Shown piece by piece: positions 1-12,100 of a stretch of 64,000 bases of DNA (the stretch's first letter is position 1; each line of letters opens with the position of its first letter). The stretch is from Verrucomicrobiaceae bacterium. GTDB taxonomy: Bacteria; Verrucomicrobiota; Verrucomicrobiia; Verrucomicrobiales; Verrucomicrobiaceae. The notes under the pieces were generated by a model. That model did no database searches and was not told where the DNA came from. It saw nothing but the letters and a program-made list of their open reading frames with translations. The translations under genes were made by a program, and so were the position numbers. Location: positions 62,001 to 126,000 of the forward strand of contig JAIXSY010000021.1 in NCBI GenBank assembly GCA_027484445.1, given 5' to 3'.

Positions 1-3244
<3,244 letters not shown>

Positions 3245-3358
3245 GGCGGGAGCGGGAGTGAGGTGAATGTTTGCTAAACCAACGCGGGTCAAAGGAGGGA
3301 GAGGAGAAAACCCGCACCGCTGGGGGAAGATTCGGCGCAGACTTTCGAAACCGAAGGC

Positions 3359-4441
3359 TTACAGGTCGTCGTCCGAGGTGTGGGCGAGCGCGGAAGCCTT
3401 TTGGTAGTCGGTGACTTTGCCTTCGAAGAAGTTCTGCTCCTTCCGCACGTCCATCAGGTCTGCCAGCCAGGGCAGTGGATTCGTGGCACCTGGGTTCAGC
3501 GCAGGCAGGCCGCAGCCGGCGAGTCGGCGATCGGCGATGAAGTCAATGTATTGGCAGAATTCATCAGCGCTCAGGCCCACGGCATTCACAGGCAGGCAGT
3601 CGCGGATGAATTCCTTCTCCAGAGTGACGGCCTCACGCATGGTTTCGACGAGTTCTTCACGGAATTCAGGAGTCCAGATTTCGGGGTTTTCCTCGATCAG
3701 GTCCATGAACAGGTTGCGGAAGACCTCAATGTGATTGGATTCGTCCCGCAGCGTGTAGCGGAACATCTGGCCGATGCCGGGGAATTTGTTCTGCCGATAC
3801 AGGGCCAGGATCATGCCAAAGAGGCCGTAGAACTGGGTGCCTTCCATGCATTGGCCGAAAACGAAGATGTTCTTCGCGAGCAGCTTTTTGTTTTCCCCCT
3901 GGGTCAGGTCTAGGTCGCGGCGCAGGCTGTGTGAGGTGCGGGTGACGAAGTCGTTCTTGCGCACGATCGTCGGGATCTGCTCGAACATGGCTTCGCATTC
4001 GTGCGGATTGATTCCCAGGGATGAGATCATGTAGAGCAGGGAATCGGCATGAATGTTTTCTTCATGAGCATGGCGGCCGAGCACCAGCTTCAGCTCGGGC
4101 GCGGTGACCAACTCACGGACGACGTGCTGAATGTTGTCCCCGACGATACCCTCAGCGGCGGAGAAGTAGCCGATGCCCATCATGATGATCCAGCGCTCAT
4201 TTTGGCTGATCTCGTTAGAGCGCCATTGTTCCACGTCCTTCTGCATCTGGATGTCTTCTGGCTCCCAGTGGTTGGCCTTCATGGTCCGATAAAGATCATA
4301 GGCCCACTGGTACTTGAGTGGGAGCAGGTTAAAGGTCATGCTCTTGCGACCATTGATGACCTTCTTGGCTGCGAAGGCAGCTTCAGCTTTCTCCTGGTCG
4401 AGGGGGAACTCACGATTGCCGATTTTGTAGGTCTTTTCCAT
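3359..4441 (-). CDS. nrdB: Ribonucleoside-diphosphate reductase, small (beta) subunit, class Ic-like
   Basis: This 360-residue R2 subunit holds the dimetal centre that starts radical chemistry in NrdA. The visible ligands are E97 (AAEG), E128 and H131 (EENIH), E200 (CMEG), and E234 and H237 (DESNH). The first ligand is Glu, as in the chlamydial class Ic enzyme, rather than the Asp of class Ia. The position that carries the radical tyrosine, four residues after H131, is Leu135 (HADSLLY), and a Tyr follows at 137. Class Ic proteins are known to replace this tyrosine with Phe, Leu or Val, and the chlamydial enzyme uses an Mn/Fe cofactor. I infer a tyrosyl-radical-free enzyme here. The gene is first in the nrdB-nrdA unit and sits below two NrdR-box-like sites. 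Confidence 0.95.
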   Translation of the reverse strand: MEKTYKIGNREFPLDQEKAEAAFAAKKVINGRKSMTFNLLPLKYQWAYDLYRTMKANHWEPEDIQMQKDVEQWRSNEISQNERWIIMMGIGYFSAAEGIVGDNIQHVVRELVTAPELKLVLGRHAHEENIHADSLLYMISSLGINPHECEAMFEQIPTIVRKNDFVTRTSHSLRRDLDLTQGENKKLLAKNIFVFGQCMEGTQFYGLFGMILALYRQNKFPGIGQMFRYTLRDESNHIEVFRNLFMDLIEENPEIWTPEFREELVETMREAVTLEKEFIRDCLPVNAVGLSADEFCQYIDFIADRRLAGCGLPALNPGATNPLPWLADLMDVRKEQNFFEGKVTDYQKASALAHTSDDDL

Positions 4442-4541
4442 GGTAGGGGGAGTGGGAAGAGAGTGGGTTTGTTTGTGAAAGCTAAAGATCAGCTCAACTT
4501 GGCTTTAAACACCAGATGTTGCGCGGACGGGAGGGGAGATT

Positions 4542-4590
4542 GCACAATATCTTGTGGGTGGTCGAGATGTTTTTACCCTACCCATTGTGT
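4542..4590. promoter_or_regulatory. Tandem NrdR boxes upstream of nrdB
   Basis: Two 16-bp sites resemble the NrdR box consensus acaCwAtATaTwGtgt. Site 1 at 4542-4557 is GCACAATATCTTGTGG, about 13 of 16 matches. Site 2 at 4575-4590 is ACCCTACCCATTGTGT, about 12 of 16. Their starts are 33 bp apart, close to the three-helical-turn spacing usual for tandem NrdR sites. They lie 100-150 bp upstream of the nrdB start. I could not fix the promoter core. The role (repression by NrdR when dATP is high) is inferred from the known regulon. Confidence 0.72.
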
Positions 4591-4962
4591 CGGGAATGTT
4601 GCACAGCCCAAAAATCAACGTTCCACAGGCGAAAAAAAATTTCGGGTGTCAAAATGGCATAATGACCCTATAATTTTGAGAAGAAAATGCGCCAAAGGTT
4701 GTCACGATGTTTTCCTGGGGAGTGTGAATAAGTGACATTTCGAATCGATCAAAAATGAGAAAAAGTCCTCTTTTTGGCGGTCTTATTCACATTTCCGTTG
4801 TCAGGAATCGAAATAATTCCCGATTCGCTGGATGCAGTTTTTTGCTGATAATTTGGTGAAATTTTGCTTGCATCGGCAGGCCATCAAACAGGCCCCACAT
4901 CAGGCCACGACGTGGCGGCTCAGACCGGCTGAGAAGCGGGATGAGATCCCTTCCCTGGGCTT
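4591..4962. other. Intergenic region, no gene seen
   Basis: This is the far upstream part of the roughly 520-bp gap between nrdB and the DedA-like gene. It is more AT-rich than its surroundings up to about position 4860. The short open frames across it show no family resemblance, ribosome-binding site or codon pattern that I would trust. It probably carries the upstream part of the nrdB promoter and the 3' end of the membrane-protein transcript. Confidence 0.5.
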
Positions 4963-5601
4963 TCAAGCCTGCCGCTGGAGCCAGCGCCGAGCGACCCACC
5001 AGAGCAGCAGAGGCAGCAGCACGCTGAGCACCATGGCGAGCCCAGGGTTGCGGTTCCCTAGCGCGCCGATGGCTGCGAAAGCAAAGCCCACCGGCACACA
5101 GCCGCAGGCCAGTGCGGCGGTGTAAGTCCGCAGGTCCATGCGCACTAGGCCAGCGAGACAGGCGATGGCTTCAGGCAAGACGGGCATCCAGCGGGACAGT
5201 GCCACTAGCCACCCCCCATGCTGTGAGAACAGACACTCCCCACGCTGCAGAGACTGCTGGCCTGCTAGCCAGAGCGCCGCAGGCCGCCCCAACCAACGGC
5301 AGGCGGCATACGCCACCATGCCTGCCAGAAAGGAGCCCGCCGAGGCCAGCAGCCCTCCCAGCCAGACGCCATAGAGAAGCCCCAGGGCCGACATGATAAG
5401 GGTGGCTGGCACCGGCAGGATAAGATCACTCATGAGCAAAAGCATGCCCGCCAGCCAAGCCCACGACCCGTGGGAGGTGATCCATGCCTGTGTTCCCGAT
5501 AGGCTAAAAACCTCATCAAAACGATCCCCCCAGATGGCGAAGGGCACCAAGATGCCTGCAAGGATGAGGGCAGAGGCGATCAGCAGAGGGTATCGTGGCA
5601 T
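4963..5601 (-). CDS. DedA/TVP38-TMEM64 (SNARE-associated) family membrane protein
   Basis: This 212-residue integral membrane protein starts with MPRYPLLIASALILAG. About five to six hydrophobic segments are visible. The central part, with DLILPVPATLIMSALG followed by a Gly-rich helix (GSFLAGMVAYAACRWLG) and then RWMPVLPEAIACLAG, is typical of the PF09335 family, whose members act in membrane homeostasis and lipid transport. A longer in-frame start at 5712 exists. It would overlap the divergent release-factor-like gene and adds a non-hydrophobic, Cys/Arg-rich leader, so I chose 5601. The substrate is unknown. Confidence 0.82.
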   Translation of the reverse strand: MPRYPLLIASALILAGILVPFAIWGDRFDEVFSLSGTQAWITSHGSWAWLAGMLLLMSDLILPVPATLIMSALGLLYGVWLGGLLASAGSFLAGMVAYAACRWLGRPAALWLAGQQSLQRGECLFSQHGGWLVALSRWMPVLPEAIACLAGLVRMDLRTYTAALACGCVPVGFAFAAIGALGNRNPGLAMVLSVLLPLLLWWVARRWLQRQA

Positions 5602-5694
5602 GGGGGAGATTCGGCACCAGGGTGAAAGAGACTCGCCACCTGAGCGACAGGATTTTCGGTTCGACGCCACTGCCTTTGCAGAGAAAGATGCCGC

Positions 5695-6093
5695 ATGCCG
5701 CTGCCAGATCATCTTGCGCTCGAAAAGCGCATGAAAAAGCTAGGAATCCGCGAGGATGACCTGCAGGAAGACTTTGTCCGTGGCAGTGGGCCTGGCGGGC
5801 AGAAGATCAACAAAACATCTTCCACGGTCTTGCTGCGCCATGTGCCGAGTGGCGTGGAGGTGCGCTGCCAGCGGGAGCGATCTCAGGTCATGAACCGCCA
5901 CTGGGCTCGGGTAGAGCTCTGTGATAAGCTGGAGGCTGAACGGCGGGAGCATAGGCTGGCCGAGCAAAACGAGCGTGAAAAACTCCGCCGCCAAAATCGG
6001 CCCAAACCACGAGGGGTGAAGCAGCGGATGCTCCAGGAAAAGCGCAGCCGGGGCGAGGTGAAGCGGGGCAGGGGACGGGTGCGGGACGATTGA
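5695..6093 (+). CDS. Class I release-factor domain protein (GGQ-containing ribosome rescue type)
   Basis: This 132-residue protein consists of a single RF-1 catalytic domain. The motif GSGPGGQKINKTSS at about residues 30-43 carries the GGQ loop that enters the peptidyl-transferase centre and hydrolyses peptidyl-tRNA. The C-terminus is very basic (KPRGVKQRMLQEKRSR), as in ArfB and mitochondrial mtRF-R-like proteins. It lacks the codon-recognition domain of RF1/RF2. A role in rescue of stalled ribosomes is inferred from the family. It is divergent from the DedA-like gene and ends 3 bp before the convergent priA stop. Confidence 0.87.
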   Translation: MPLPDHLALEKRMKKLGIREDDLQEDFVRGSGPGGQKINKTSSTVLLRHVPSGVEVRCQRERSQVMNRHWARVELCDKLEAERREHRLAEQNEREKLRRQNRPKPRGVKQRMLQEKRSRGEVKRGRGRVRDD

Positions 6094-6096
6094 TCC

Positions 6097-8403
6097 TCAG
6101 CCAAGGCTGACGGGATCGACATCCCAGGTCACCAGAATGTCCGGCGGTGGTGAGAGCGTGTCCATGACAGTCTGCATGTGCCGGGCCAGCGTGCGAATGC
6201 GGTCCGTGCGCAGCAAGAGCTGGAAGCGAAATTGGCCATGTGCTTTTGCCAGTGAGGAAGGTGTCGGCTCCCCCATGACAGTGCCTTCGGGCAGACCTTG
6301 TTCGAGCCGCTTGTGCAGCGTCTGCAGCGTGAATTCCGCCTGCGCTTCGTGTTTGCCCCGGCTGCTGATCAAGACCATGTGACTGTAAGGCGGATACTGA
6401 AAAGCACGACGGTGCTCTAGCTCCTGATCGGCGAAGCCCTCGAAGTTGTTGTGCCTTGCGAACTGAATGGCTGGACTGTGGGGCGCATGAGTTTGCACAA
6501 AGACCTCGCCTTTCAGTTCGCCGCGCCCTGCTCTGCCAGCGACCTGGATCAAGAGCTGCAAGGTGCGCTCTGCCGCACGGAAGTCGGGCAGATTCAGGGC
6601 GGTGTCGGCATTCAGCACACCGACCAGCGTCACATTGGGAAAGTCGAGGCCCTTCGCGATCATTTGCGTGCCGATCAGGATGTCCAGCTTCTGCGCGCGG
6701 AAGTCGCGCAGCGTGTCGCGCAGTTGGTTCTTCCGCTGCATGGTGTCGGTGTCCACGCGGGCGATCCTGGCCTGGGGGAAAACCTCGCGCACAGCGGCCT
6801 CGACCCGTTCCGTGCCGAAGCCGCCATACTTCAGCCCTGGCTCTTTGCAGCTCGGACATTTTGTCGGAGGCACCCGCCGTGCTCCGCAGATGTGGCAGAC
6901 GAGGCGGTTGTCTGCCTTGTGCAGCGTCATCGGGATCGCACAGTCCTGACATTGCACGACCTCCCCGCAAGCGTTGCAGTCGAGTGTGGTGTGAAAGCCG
7001 CGACGGTTGAGGAAAAGGATGGTTTGCTCCCGCTGCTCCAGTCTTGTGGTGATGGCTGCACGCAATCGTTCGGAGAGGATCATCGCATTGCCAATGCTCG
7101 TGCCGGTGCCTTTGCGCCGTTGCAGGCGCATGTCGATGATGCGGATGAGAGGCATGGATTTCCCATCCGTGCGTTTGGTCATGCGCAGCAGCTCATATTT
7201 GCCGGTGAGCGCATTTTGAAACGACTCCAAACTCGGGGTGGCAGAGCCCAGAAGCACCGCGCAGCGCTCGATGCGTGCCCGCAGCACAGCCAGATCTCGG
7301 GCGTGATAGCGCGGGGTGTCTTCCTGCTTGTAGCTGGGCTCGTGCTCCTCATCCACGATGATCAGTCCTAGCCGCTCCAGGGGGGCAAAGATGGCACTGC
7401 GTGCGCCGATGACGATGTCCGCCCGGCCTTCCTGCACCTTGAACCATTCGTCATGACGCTCGCCATCGCTCAAGTGGCTGTGCAGCACCGCGATGCTGTC
7501 TTTTTTCTCGGAAAAGCGTGCCTTGAAACGCTCAATGGTCTGAGGCGTCAGGCTGATCTCCGGCACGAGCACGAGAGCCGTCTGACCTGCCTTCAGCACC
7601 TCCGCAATGGCTTGGAGATAGACCTCGGTCTTGCCACTCCCCGTCACGCCATGCAGCAGCAGCGGCTTGGCCTCCGCCGGATTGGCGATGGCCTGGAGGA
7701 CAGCCTCATAGGCGGCCCGTTGCTCCTCGGTCAACGCCAGCGGTTGAGACGGGAGAAAATCCTCGGTTTGAAAAGGATCGCGCGTCACGCGGATTTCGGC
7801 GCGGGTGATCCAGCCCTGCTTGAGCAAGCTTTTCAGCACCGTCGTGGCCTGCGGCAGTTCGCGGCGCAGATCGCTCAAGTTCGCCTCGCCACCTCGACGC
7901 CGCAGTTCTTCCAGCAGTCTTGCCTGCAAAGGCGCGCGGGTTTGCATCTTGTCCAGCAGCTCTAGGGCAGGCTCTTTCACCAGCTTCAGCTGGCTGTCTT
8001 TGAGAAAGGTCTCGGGCTTGTCCCGAACCGCTTGCGGCAGCATGGCCCGCAGCACCCGATGCACGGGCACGATGTAGTACTCGGAGACCCACTCTGCGAG
8101 CTTCAGCAGACCAGGAGTAAACATGGGCCGTGAGCCGACAATGCTCACGATCTCCTTCAATCGCCCGCGATGGGAAGATGCATCCAGTAGCTCAATCACC
8201 ACAGCAGGAACGCGCTGGCTTTGCAGCGGCACCATCACGCGTGTGCCGATGCGGATGCGCTCCGCGAGCTTCGAGGGCACCGCGTAGTCCAGCTCCAGCG
8301 CAGCCGATCCCTCCAGCTGCACCCGCGCCACGCGCTCCACCAGGGCTTCCTGCAGAGGAGCAGGCGCATCGGTGCTGAAGAGGCTGAGCTGGTCGCTGGG
8401 CAT
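6097..8403 (-). CDS. priA: Primosomal replication-restart helicase PriA
   Basis: This 768-residue superfamily 2 DNA helicase reloads the replisome at collapsed forks. Walker A is GVTGSGKTEV, and the DEEH box lies in IIVDEEHEPSYKQED. A zinc-binding block has four CxxC pairs (CNACG, CQDC, CHIC, CPSC) between the helicase lobes. It ends with the PriA-type C-terminal domain. The N-terminus with the 3' DNA-binding domain (VARVQLEGSAALELDYAVP) supports the start at 8403. The length fits the family, which is usually 700-830 residues. It stands alone on the minus strand and converges with the release-factor-like gene. Confidence 0.96.
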   Translation of the reverse strand: MPSDQLSLFSTDAPAPLQEALVERVARVQLEGSAALELDYAVPSKLAERIRIGTRVMVPLQSQRVPAVVIELLDASSHRGRLKEIVSIVGSRPMFTPGLLKLAEWVSEYYIVPVHRVLRAMLPQAVRDKPETFLKDSQLKLVKEPALELLDKMQTRAPLQARLLEELRRRGGEANLSDLRRELPQATTVLKSLLKQGWITRAEIRVTRDPFQTEDFLPSQPLALTEEQRAAYEAVLQAIANPAEAKPLLLHGVTGSGKTEVYLQAIAEVLKAGQTALVLVPEISLTPQTIERFKARFSEKKDSIAVLHSHLSDGERHDEWFKVQEGRADIVIGARSAIFAPLERLGLIIVDEEHEPSYKQEDTPRYHARDLAVLRARIERCAVLLGSATPSLESFQNALTGKYELLRMTKRTDGKSMPLIRIIDMRLQRRKGTGTSIGNAMILSERLRAAITTRLEQREQTILFLNRRGFHTTLDCNACGEVVQCQDCAIPMTLHKADNRLVCHICGARRVPPTKCPSCKEPGLKYGGFGTERVEAAVREVFPQARIARVDTDTMQRKNQLRDTLRDFRAQKLDILIGTQMIAKGLDFPNVTLVGVLNADTALNLPDFRAAERTLQLLIQVAGRAGRGELKGEVFVQTHAPHSPAIQFARHNNFEGFADQELEHRRAFQYPPYSHMVLISSRGKHEAQAEFTLQTLHKRLEQGLPEGTVMGEPTPSSLAKAHGQFRFQLLLRTDRIRTLARHMQTVMDTLSPPPDILVTWDVDPVSLG

Positions 8404-8912
8404 GAGTCGAGAAACGCCCGATAACTCCTGCCAGGAGCACTGTCGAACAAACTGAGACAGAGATGAAGGCTTCTCGCATAGCGATTCCAGCGCAGCTTTG
8501 AGAGAAACAAAAGCAAGAGCGGCAGGGGCAGGTCATCCCGGCTTAAGATCAGCCTGAATGAATTTAAAGAAAAAGCTGAAATCAGGCGCCTATTTCTCGT
8601 TTTCAAGACTCCCACAATTGATTCGAAATCACGAAAATGGGTTTTTGAGCTGCCAAAACGGCTCGTGGCGCGCCGAGATTCCCGAAAATGGGAGTTCGAA
8701 AGGCTTCAAAAACAAGAAATGTCATATTCAAAACAAGAATGTAAAAAATAAATCAGAAATAATGTTTGAATTATTATAATTGATATAGAAATTGTAACCA
8801 ATACCTCAAACGAGATCGTTTCACCCCTCAAGCCATGAAAATCCCTCAACGACTGACCCGAATCACCGGCGTGACTGCTACCCCGCAGGCCATTTGTCGA
8901 ACTTTGTGTTCA
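8404..8912. other. Intergenic region with AT-rich block
   Basis: This is the first part of the roughly 720-bp gap between priA and the giant surface-protein gene. Positions about 8560-8820 are clearly more AT-rich than the rest of the window and contain a TATAAT at 8775-8780 on the plus strand, with no convincing -35 partner. The AT-rich stretch may be the upstream promoter region of the giant gene or a remnant of foreign DNA. The small open frames here (for example 8558-8779) look fortuitous. Confidence 0.45.
8775..8780 (+). promoter_or_regulatory. Possible -10 element for the giant-gene leader
   Basis: TATAAT lies in a very AT-rich stretch. It would start transcription near 8787 and give a leader of about 340 nt before the ATG at 9125. 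The -35 region is poor, so this is a weak call based on one hexamer. Confidence 0.3.
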
Positions 8913-9024
8913 GAGTTTGTGACGGTTTCTGCCGTCCGTGGGGCGGCTGTGGTCAACCTGGAAAGCCAGGTGACAAACTCCACAGGTCTAGGTGCTGGCG
9001 GATTCCTATTGGATTCACCGTCAG
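8913..9024 (+). ncRNA. Candidate structured RNA leader with possible pseudoknot, family not recognised
   Basis: Several nested complementary segments fall together 100-210 nt upstream of the giant gene. The outer stem pairs GAGTTTGT (8913-8920) with ACAAACTC (8973-8980). Inside it are two hairpins: GACGG/CCGTC (8921-8925/8932-8936) and ACCTGG/CCAGGT (8956-8961/8966-8971, loop AAAG). The segment CTGTGG (8947-8952) inside the multiloop can pair with CCACAG (8980-8985), overlapping the end of the outer stem by one base. This would make a pseudoknot. A further stem pairs CTGGCGG (8995-9001) with CCGTCAG (9018-9024). This density suggests a cis-regulatory RNA. I could not match it to a riboswitch class, and covariation has not been tested. 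Confidence 0.45.
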
Positions 9025-9124
9025 GGAACAAGAGCTGAACCCAAAGCGAGGCGTGAATAGCAAAACTGAGAAGCCAGTGAAAATCTAGTCTCAAAATTAA
9101 GAAATTTGTTGGAGGAATATCACT

Positions 9125-12100
9125 ATGCAAACATACACTAACAAAACTACAGGATGGATTGCGCTGAGCCGTCTAACGTCTTGGCTGATCTTTCATAGCA
9201 TCAGCTGGCTATGTCTGTCGGCTTCCCTTCCGATGCTTGAGGCCAAAGAAGTGAGTCAGGCCGCATCAGCGCCGGAAAAGACGAGTTCAGCCGATGCCAC
9301 CGAGAGTCTGACCGTCGTGGACCCTTCCGTGCGCGGTTGGGAACGTCTGGTGGAGCGCTACCCTGGGCGTGTGCTTCTGCTTCAGCCCGGTCGAGACGCT
9401 CTCCACCAAGTGAGCGAACGCCTGAAGCAAGAGAGGGGACTGCAGCGTCTCTCCTGGGTCACTGAGGGTGAGCCTGGAGCGCTAGAACTGTCCTCAGAAA
9501 GTCTTTCTTTTGAGAGAGTCACTGCGTCTCGCGAGTCTTTGCAATCCTGGAAGCGTGCCTTTGCGCCAGGCGCTGACATGCTTCTCTATGGTTGCCGCAT
9601 CGCCCAGGGAACCAGGGGCAAGCAATTTGTCCAAAACCTCGCCAGCCTGACCGGACTGGATGTTGCGGCGAGCACCGATGCCACAGGTAGCACGGCTTTG
9701 GGGGGAGACCTTCATCTGGAGTTTCATGTGGGATCCATCGAGCGCCTGGATGCAGCTCTGGAATCAGAACTGGCACAACTGCCTGCCGTTTTGGGCTACA
9801 ACGACATGCCAAACGTGTCCAATCCGGGGCCACGAAGCTCACCTGAAGATACCCAGTTCGTTTTTGGCACGGCCATCACAGTTAATGAGCCTGGCAGTGA
9901 CCGCATGGAGGCCGTGGTGAGACTTCTTTCAGGCAATGGAATCTTGAGTGATGGGGAAGTCTCCAACGCAGAGCTGGCTTCTCAGGGCTCACGCTCGGGT
10001 TTGAATAGCTTCTTCAACAGTTTGGCCTTTGTGCCTGCGGCCAACTGGAACGGCACAGCGCAGATTCAAGTCACGGTGACTTCCGACTTCAACAATCGCA
10101 CGGCTGGAAACACCCTGAGCTTTAACTTCAATCTCACCATCACGCCGGTGAACGATGCGCCCATCGCCTCGGGCGCTTCGAGCTTACCCGTCGTCGATGA
10201 AGATACTGTCAGCCCCCCGGGAGCCACGGTCACTTCGCTCTTCAGTGCTAGGTTTGCCGATGAAACCGACAACGTCTCGGGTGGCTCCACCGCGCATTCT
10301 CTGGCAGGTGTGGCCGTCGTCGCGAATACCGTCAATGCCAGTCAGGGTCAGTGGCAGTACTACGATGGCAGCAGCTGGATCAATGTCGGCACGCGCACCG
10401 CTTCGAGCACCTTGCTTTTGCCCGTGGGCGATAGCCTGCGATTCCTTCCCGCCACAAATTGGTTTGGAACTCCCAGCGGGCTGACGCTTCGTTTGATCGA
10501 TAATTCATCTGGAGCGGTGACACGTGGCGCAGGCCCCGACCTGTCTAGCGCTGCAAATTACGGAGGCTCTCGGGTCTATTCTGCGGCGACGGTGGCACTC
10601 TCCACCAGCGTGACTCCAGTGAATGATGCGCCTTTGACTTCGAATTTCACGGTAAATGGAACGAAGAACCAAGTTGCGACTTTTTCACTCAGCTCTCAGG
10701 ACGCAGACACCGGAACGAACACGAGCACCGACGCTGTGGTTACGAATTATCGTGTGGTCACGATTCCTGCGAATGGCACGTTACGCACCAGCAACAACGT
10801 CATCCTCAGCGCAGCCAACACCGACATCACAGTGGCTCAAGCAACAGGCATGACCTTCACCCCCACTGCTAATTTTGAAGGTTCCAGCAGTTTCACCTTT
10901 CGCGCGATCGATGCTGCAAATGCCCTCAGCAACACCAGCACGGTCACGCTGGATATTCAGCCTTTCAATGAACCTCCTGTGGTGAGTGCACCGGCCACAG
11001 CAACCGTGGATGAAGACAGCACGCAAAGCCTCATTGGCAGCGTGTCCTTGGCAGATCCTGATGCCGGATCAGCGGTCATTCGCGCAACGATCACGGCGAC
11101 TCAGGGCAATGTGACCCTAAGTCAGCTCACAGGCCTGAGAGATGCAGCCACTGGCGGTGCTGCGATCACGCAGGCCACATTCTCGAATCTGACTTTCTTC
11201 GGAACGATCTCGAACCTGAATGCCGCGATGACTGGGCTGCGTTTCACGCCCATACCCAATTACTTTGGTCCTGCCACCATCGAAGTCACGGTCAATGACT
11301 TGGCCAACACGGGCAATCCTGCCAAACAAGACAGCAAGAGCATCGCGGTTACAGTTACGAATTTGCCAGATGCCCCAGCGACGGGCTCAGGAGTTCTCGC
11401 TGCGGTGAATGAAGACACGCTATCCCCCCCTGGAGCCTCGGTGCAGTCTCTGCTGCCTCTTTACAATGACAATGACAATGACGCGATTGCAGGCATTGCC
11501 ATCAGTGCCAATCCTGCAAACGCTACCACGGAAGGCCGCTGGCAGTATTCCATCAATAGTGGAGTGAGTTGGAGCAATGTGGGTGCAGTGAGTTCCAGCG
11601 CAGCGTTGCTCCTCAGTCGCAATGCACTGCTCAGGTTCCTTCCGGTCCAGCACTACTTTGGCACACCTGCAGCGCTGACAGTTCATGCGGTGGATAGCAG
11701 CAATGGGCGCACTTTCACCACACACCCCAACACACGCCTGACTTTGAATGCCAATCTGGCGGCATCCGACTTCGATAGCTTGGGTGGACAGATCAGCACG
11801 TCGATCACTTCCGTGAATGATGCATTCACAGTGGCGAATGATTACCCCCTGCTGGTGGATGAAGGCGGCACTTCGGTGCTGACCTCGGGTCTTCTTTCTG
11901 TGGTCGATGTTGAAGCCAATCCAACTCAAGTGGTTTACACGATCCTTTCGCCTGGAACACAGCTATCCGAGGGGGCTTTCCAATTCGATGTCACAGGCGC
12001 AGGTGGATGGTCGAACCTCTCCGCAGGTTCCACTTTCACTCAGGCGCACATCAATGCAGGCCGTCTGCGCTACGTGCACCAGGGCAATGAACCTGCGGTG

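Noticed and set aside
4049..4735. Plus-strand frame of 228 codons across the start of nrdB
   Set aside because: It is antisense to nrdB for half its length and runs into the regulatory region. No domain or ribosome-binding site was found.
5602..5712. Longer start of the DedA-like gene
   Set aside because: The added residues are not membrane-like and would overlap the divergent release-factor-like gene.
8558..8779. 73-codon plus-strand frame in the AT-rich block
   Set aside because: Lys/Asn/Ser-rich composition is what random AT-rich DNA gives, and there is no ribosome-binding site or recognisable motif.
8950..9030. c-di-GMP class I riboswitch
   Set aside because: GGTGAC, then AAA, CCAC and AGGTCTAGG partly resemble its core, but the conserved GCAAAGC and the GNRA-type loop in the right place are missing, and the stems found here are arranged differently.
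8835..9038. 67-codon plus-strand frame overlapping the leader structure
   Set aside because: It has no family resemblance and the nucleotide sequence is better explained by complementary stems. A leader peptide cannot be excluded.
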